Shown: one piece after another, positions 60,624 through 64,000 of the stretch
Layout: each line of letters starts with the position of its first letter
Position numbering within the stretch: position 1 is the first letter of the stretch
Source of the DNA: Kitasatospora papulosa
Lineage (GTDB): Bacteria > Actinomycetota > Actinomycetes > Streptomycetales > Streptomycetaceae
NCBI RefSeq assembly: GCF_000717245.1
Contig: NZ_JNYQ01000007.1
Location: forward strand, 62,001-126,000
Length of the DNA stretch: 64,000 nt
Reading direction: 5' to 3'
Translations under genes and position numbers: made by a program
Notes under the pieces: generated by a model
Databases searched by the model: none
Told to the model about the DNA's origin: nothing
What the model saw: only the letters and a program-made list of their open reading frames with translations

Positions 60624-61649
60624 ATGACGGAACAGACCGAGCGCCCGTTCGCCGGAGCCGGCCCCGCGCCCGCCGGCCGTCCCGTCGCCGCTCCGCGCCG
60701 TCTCGGCGAGACCCGCACCTGGCCCCGCAGCTTCGCGGACCGGCTCACCGCCCCGCTCCCGGGTGTCAGGGGCATGACCCGTCTGGCCAGGGAGCGCGCC
60801 ATGCGGCCCAACGCCGAGGGCCTCCGGGGCATCCACCGGCTGCCGTACGCCCCCCAGCCACTGCCCGAGGCGGGCCCCGACACGGCGGCCGTGACCTGGG
60901 CCGGGCACGCCAGCTGGGTCGTCCGCATCGGCGGGCTCACCGTGCTCACCGACCCGGTCTGGTCGCGGCGCATCCTCGGCACCCCGGCCCGGATCACCCC
61001 CGCCGGGGTGCGCTGGGAGGAACTGCCGCCCGTCGACGCGGTCCTGATCAGCCACAACCACTACGACCACCTGGACGCGCCCACGCTCCGCAGGCTCCCG
61101 AGGGACACCCCGCTGCTGGTGCCCGCGGGCCTCGGACGATGGTGCCGGCGCCGGCGCTTCACCTGCGTCACCGAACTCGACTGGTGGGAGTCCGTGGAGC
61201 TGGGCGGCGTCCGGTTCGACTTCGTGCCCTCCCACCACTGGTCCAAACGCACCCTCCTCGACACCTGCCGGTCCCTCTGGGGCGGCTGGGTGCTCGACGA
61301 CGGGAGCGGGCACCGGATCTATTTCGCGGGGGACACCGGCTACGGCCACTGGTTCAAGGAGATCGGCCGGCGCTACCCGGACCTGGACCTGGCCATGCTG
61401 CCCATCGGCGCGTACGAACCGCGCTGGTGGCTCTCGGACGTGCACACCGACCCGGAGGAGGCGGTGCAGGCGTACGCGGACCTCGGCGCCCGGGCCATGG
61501 CGCCGATGCACTGGGCGACGTTCCTGCTCTCCGCCGAACCGGTCCTCGAACCGCTGACCCGGCTCCGCACGGCCTGGCAGCAGGCCGGATACCCGAGGGG
61601 CGACCTCTGGGACCTGCCGGTCGGCGGCTCACGGGTCCTGGCGACCTGA
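60624..61649 (+). CDS. MBL-fold metallo-hydrolase (NAPE-PLD/UlaG-like)
   Basis: 341 residues. The metal-binding motif is SHNHYDHLD near residue 145, with further ligands in PSHHWSKRT, YFAGDTGYGHW and APMHWATF. The long N-terminus (to about 75) with PNAEGLRGIHRLPY is typical of bacterial homologues of N-acyl-phosphatidylethanolamine phospholipase D. These hydrolyse phosphodiesters in membrane lipids, though many bacterial members are unproven. The ATG at 60624 has AGGAG seven bases upstream; ATG 60597 overlaps the preceding gene. It is probably co-transcribed with the lysine-lacking aminotransferase-fold gene. Confidence 0.88.
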   Translation: MTEQTERPFAGAGPAPAGRPVAAPRRLGETRTWPRSFADRLTAPLPGVRGMTRLARERAMRPNAEGLRGIHRLPYAPQPLPEAGPDTAAVTWAGHASWVVRIGGLTVLTDPVWSRRILGTPARITPAGVRWEELPPVDAVLISHNHYDHLDAPTLRRLPRDTPLLVPAGLGRWCRRRRFTCVTELDWWESVELGGVRFDFVPSHHWSKRTLLDTCRSLWGGWVLDDGSGHRIYFAGDTGYGHWFKEIGRRYPDLDLAMLPIGAYEPRWWLSDVHTDPEEAVQAYADLGARAMAPMHWATFLLSAEPVLEPLTRLRTAWQQAGYPRGDLWDLPVGGSRVLAT

Positions 61650-61674
61650 CGTGCCGTCCCGCCGGAGCGCCCGC

Positions 61675-62295
61675 TCAGTCGGCCGTACGCGCCCTCATCC
61701 GCCGCCAGAGCGCCGGGGTCCCGCTGATCAGCAGCGTCAGCACGACCGCCGCGAGCACGCCCTCCCACGGCTCCGGGAACAGCGAACCGCCCAGGATCCC
61801 GATCAGCTGGTAGGTCGCCGCCCAGGCCAGACAAGCGGGCACGTCACCACGGGCGAACTGCCGCAACGGCATCCTGCTGAGCAGACAGGCCAGCATCACG
61901 GGTATCCGCCCGGCCGGCACCAGCCGGGACAGCACCAGGACCATCGTGTCGTGGTCGTCCAGCTTCTGCTGCGCCTGCGCGAGCCGCTCCGGGGCGGCCC
62001 TGCTGGTGATCGCCTCCAGCCACTTCGAACCGTGCTCCGAGCGGACTCCCCGCTGCCCCAGCCAGAACAGGCAGATGTCCCCCAGGAACGCCGCACCCGA
62101 CGCCACGGCGAACACCACGAGCAGGGCGAACGGTGACGTCTGGTGCAGCGTCACGACGGCCGCCGTACTCACCAGCGCACCCGTCGGAATCACCGGCACC
62201 AGCGACCCCAGCGCCACCAGCAGGAACAACGTCGGGTAGCCGATGGCCTGCTGTGTCGACTCCGTCGGCAGCTGCCCCAGCACTTGATCGATCAC
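61675..62295 (-). CDS. DedA/VTT-domain membrane protein
   Basis: 206 residues with four to five hydrophobic segments. The amphipathic block FLGDICLFWLGQRGVRSEHG and the later LSRLVPAGRIPVMLACLLSRM (the F/L-x-R-x-x-P-G/A-x-R pattern) identify the DedA family. DedA proteins are lipid scramblases or flippases for polyprenyl-phosphate or phosphatidylethanolamine in bacteria. GTG 62295 overlaps the stop codon of the upstream MBL gene, so they share a transcript. It is convergent with the NAPE-PLD-like gene, which also concerns phospholipids; a link is speculation. Confidence 0.87.
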   Translation of the reverse strand: MIDQVLGQLPTESTQQAIGYPTLFLLVALGSLVPVIPTGALVSTAAVVTLHQTSPFALLVVFAVASGAAFLGDICLFWLGQRGVRSEHGSKWLEAITSRAAPERLAQAQQKLDDHDTMVLVLSRLVPAGRIPVMLACLLSRMPLRQFARGDVPACLAWAATYQLIGILGGSLFPEPWEGVLAAVVLTLLISGTPALWRRMRARTAD

Positions 62296-63068
62296 CTACG
62301 GGCCTCCGGCCTCACATGCTCGCCGTGCCCCAGCCGGTGCACCGCCACTTCCGGTGCGACCAGGGACGCCTGGCGCACGAACTCGTCACCCGGCGCGTGG
62401 AACTCGTGCGGCCGGACCCCGTCCATCCCGATCGGCCAGTACGTGCCGTAGTGCACCGGCACCGCGGACCGCGGTCCCAGCAGGGTCAGCGCCTGCGCGG
62501 CCCGTGCCGCGTCCAGATGGTGGTGGCCCAGGTTCGGCCCCCACCCGCCGACCGGGAGCAGCGCCACGTCCACCTGCCCCACCGCGTCGGCCATCGTGTC
62601 GAAGAGCCCGGTGTCCCCGGCGAAGTAGGTGCGGGCCTCGCCCTCGACGACGTAACCGAGCGCCGGCACCCGGTGCGGGCCGACCGGGAGACGGCGTCCG
62701 TCGTGGAGGGCCGGGACCGCGCGGACCAGGACCTCGCCGACCCGCACCGTGTCCCCGGCGGCGACCTCGGAGATCCGCAGCCCGCGCGCCCGGCGCAGCA
62801 GGCGCAGGCCCGGGACGGCCCCGACGGCACCGCGGGGCACGACCAGCAGGCTGCCGGGGGCGAGGCGGGCCAGGGAGGGGAGATGCAGGTGGTCGGAGTG
62901 CAGGTGGGAGATCAGCACGGCGTCGGCGACCGCGGCCTCCGGCGGCGGGACCTCGCCCCGCCGGCGGCGCAGATGCGCGAAGCGCCGCGCGAACAGCGGG
63001 TCGGTCAGTACCCGGACCCCGGAGTCCTCGATCGTGCAGGTGGCATGACCCCACCAGGTGACCTCCAC
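62292..63068 (-). CDS. MBL-fold metallo-hydrolase (UlaG-like)
   Basis: 258 residues. It begins EVTWWGHATCTIEDSG, has the metal motif SHLHSDHLHLPS near residue 54, YFAGDTGLFD, and a final ligand in VPVHYGTYWP. This is the short UlaG-like/metal-dependent hydrolase form without the N-terminal extension seen in the other MBL gene of this window. Substrate unknown. GTG 63068 is the start; the next gene, dedA-like, begins inside its stop codon (GTGA). It is divergent from the resolvase-like gene, 176 nt away. Confidence 0.88.
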   Translation of the reverse strand: MEVTWWGHATCTIEDSGVRVLTDPLFARRFAHLRRRRGEVPPPEAAVADAVLISHLHSDHLHLPSLARLAPGSLLVVPRGAVGAVPGLRLLRRARGLRISEVAAGDTVRVGEVLVRAVPALHDGRRLPVGPHRVPALGYVVEGEARTYFAGDTGLFDTMADAVGQVDVALLPVGGWGPNLGHHHLDAARAAQALTLLGPRSAVPVHYGTYWPIGMDGVRPHEFHAPGDEFVRQASLVAPEVAVHRLGHGEHVRPEARR

Positions 63069-63244
63069 CGTCCTGCCTCCTTCTCCGTGCCCACGTCGCC
63101 GTACGCGTACGAGGGTAGGCGGTCCGCGCCCCTTCCACGCCGGGGTGCTCCTTCACGCCGGACGCCGCACGGAACCGGGCGGCTACGGAGGGCTACCGCG
63201 CGGGTAGGGTTGTCACCTGCATCCGAGCTCGGGGGGACCGGTTC

Positions 63245-63661
63245 ATGGGCGAACGCGTCACGGACGTACGGGTGGCGGCCATCGCCAGCCTCACACCGCT
63301 GGAAGAGCTCGACGGCGACCCGTTCCTCGTCGACACCCGCAGCCAGCACGCCATGTGCGCACGCTGGGCGGCGGAGCGGGGATACGTCGTCACACGGCAG
63401 CTCCGCGTCTACGGGCTGCGTCCCGATCACCGGGCCCTCTGGACGGACGTCGAGAGCGGTCAGGTCGACCTCTTCGTGGCGCCGAACGACCGGGTGCTGG
63501 CGCGGGCACTCGTCTCGGTGCCGGACTTCGAGGACGAATGCGAGCGCCGTGGTGTGCGCTTCGAGTTCGCCGGCCTCGACGAACCCCTCTACACCGCTCG
63601 CGGCAAGGCCAGCGTCCACCGCAGGCTCTCCATGCCGACCGCAGGGTACGACGGCTGCTGA
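63245..63661 (+). CDS. Small protein resembling a serine-recombinase catalytic domain without the catalytic serine
   Basis: 138 residues. The central part follows the resolvase N-terminal domain: a strand (VRVAAIAS), a helix with Q34 and C38 (SQHAMCARWAAERGY), the GLRPDHRALWTDVESGQVDL segment corresponding to the RP-x-L-x-x-L-x-x-x-x-x-G block, and APNDRVLARAL matching the DR-x-x-R motif. The conserved Y-x-R-x-S start is missing, so there is no nucleophilic serine, and no DNA-binding or recombinase domain follows. It may be a domesticated resolvase-fold protein with another role. ATG 63245 has GGGGGGA upstream. I rate the fold resemblance as moderate. Confidence 0.6.
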   Translation: MGERVTDVRVAAIASLTPLEELDGDPFLVDTRSQHAMCARWAAERGYVVTRQLRVYGLRPDHRALWTDVESGQVDLFVAPNDRVLARALVSVPDFEDECERRGVRFEFAGLDEPLYTARGKASVHRRLSMPTAGYDGC

Positions 63662-63763
63662 GCCCCTCGGACGGCCCGGGGGGCCACAGGGCCCGCGGCG
63701 GGCTGTGACAGGCTTGACGCGGGCCCATGACGCACACCGGGCCCGGACGTGAGGTGGAACGGC

Positions 63764-64000
63764 GTGAATGACGGGCGATGGCGTAAGGCGGGGGGAACCC
63801 TCATACGCGTGATCTCGGTGTGGGCCGTCTCCACGCTCACCATGCTGGCGCTGGCGGGGATCCTGCCGGACTTCCAGCTCCAGGCCGACGACGGCGACAC
63901 GGTCACCAGGACCGCCTTCACCGCGGCCTGGGGCGCCGGCGCGTTCGGTCTGCTCTCCGCCCTGGTGTGGCCGGTGCTCGTCAGGGCGCTGCTCATCGTG
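63764..64000 (+). CDS. Phage-holin-like membrane protein, partial (probable N-terminus of a larger phosphodiesterase fusion)
   Basis: Only the first 79 codons are in the window. The GTG at 63764 gives VNDGRWRKAGGTLIRVISVW, with two hydrophobic segments (about 13-33, ending in AGILPDFQLQ, and about 50-75, FGLLSALVWPVLVRALL). The ILPDF motif between them is typical of actinobacterial proteins annotated as phage holin family, several of which continue into a type I phosphodiesterase/nucleotide-pyrophosphatase domain. The rest is beyond the right edge, so the fusion is only expected, not seen. It is not evidence of a prophage. Confidence 0.7.
   Translation, partial: MNDGRWRKAGGTLIRVISVWAVSTLTMLALAGILPDFQLQADDGDTVTRTAFTAAWGAGAFGLLSALVWPVLVRALLIV

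Noticed and set aside
63245..64000. Possible mobile element or prophage edge (resolvase-like and holin-like genes together)
   Set aside because: The resolvase-like protein lacks the catalytic serine, and holin-family proteins of this type are ordinary chromosomal genes in Streptomyces; no attachment repeats or phage structural genes are visible.

Overview
The window is 64 kb of very GC-rich DNA with dense gene packing, frequent GTG starts, 1-14 nt overlaps between co-oriented genes, GGAGG-type ribosome binding sites and long perfect GC hairpins as terminators. With the gene content (ethylmalonyl-CoA pathway, SpoIIE-type phosphatase with GAF/PAS domains, CebR-type operator, matAB-like glycan genes) this points to a Streptomyces chromosome. 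I see no rRNA, tRNA, CRISPR array, insertion sequence, prophage or secondary-metabolite assembly line. It reads as ordinary chromosomal core/accessory DNA with metabolic and cell-surface islands.

Layout. 1-0.6 kb: the 5' part of a GDT1-type Mn/cation exporter on the minus strand, preceded by a yybP-ykoY (Mn2+) riboswitch. 0.6-4.6 kb: small stand-alone genes (2Fe-2S protein, sirtuin, VapB-like protein, NUDIX hydrolase, glycerate kinase, PucR-type regulator). 4.8-9.7 kb: a five-gene branched-chain-amino-acid-type ABC importer operon (livFGHMK order). 9.7-13.7 kb: divergent secreted polysaccharidases, GH87 alpha-1,3-glucanase and GH5 endoglucanase, the latter with a perfect CebR box. 13.8-17.6 kb: GAF-PAS-GAF-PP2C phosphatase and the psd-pssA phospholipid pair.

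17.8-23.8 kb: a compact ethylmalonyl-CoA (EMC) operon: ccr, ecm, mcl, mesaconyl-CoA hydratase and methylsuccinyl-CoA dehydrogenase. A candidate promoter with an overlapping inverted repeat lies 240 nt upstream. A fused double-length 3-hydroxyacyl-CoA dehydrogenase and a TetR regulator (25.9-28.6 kb) probably feed crotonyl-CoA into it. 28.9-36.1 kb holds a HEAT-repeat protein, a GNAT, a secreted tripeptidyl-type hydrolase, a radical SAM protein, an SRPBCC protein and an MFS exporter fused to three Ig-like repeats.

36.2-41.3 kb: a matAB-like exopolysaccharide locus (deacetylase/GT2 fusion, small anchored partner with a hexanucleotide repeat tail, acyltransferase) next to a GH18-like lipoprotein. 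41.3-43.3 kb: LysR and a divergent aldo/keto reductase. 43.5-48.7 kb: a four-gene peptidase operon (M55 D-aminopeptidase, M20, S9, S66 LD-carboxypeptidase) suited to peptidoglycan-peptide breakdown, followed by a secreted X-Pro peptidase. 50.7-64 kb: LapA, YbdK ligase, zinc alcohol dehydrogenase, an arginase-fold protein with altered metal ligands, VOC, methyltransferase, PAP2-diacylglycerol kinase fusion, IclR plus SMP-30 lactonase, a PLP-fold protein lacking the catalytic lysine beside a metallo-beta-lactamase protein, DedA and MBL proteins, a resolvase-like protein lacking the catalytic serine, and the start of a holin-like membrane protein.

All functions are inferred from reading the sequence; no database search was run.
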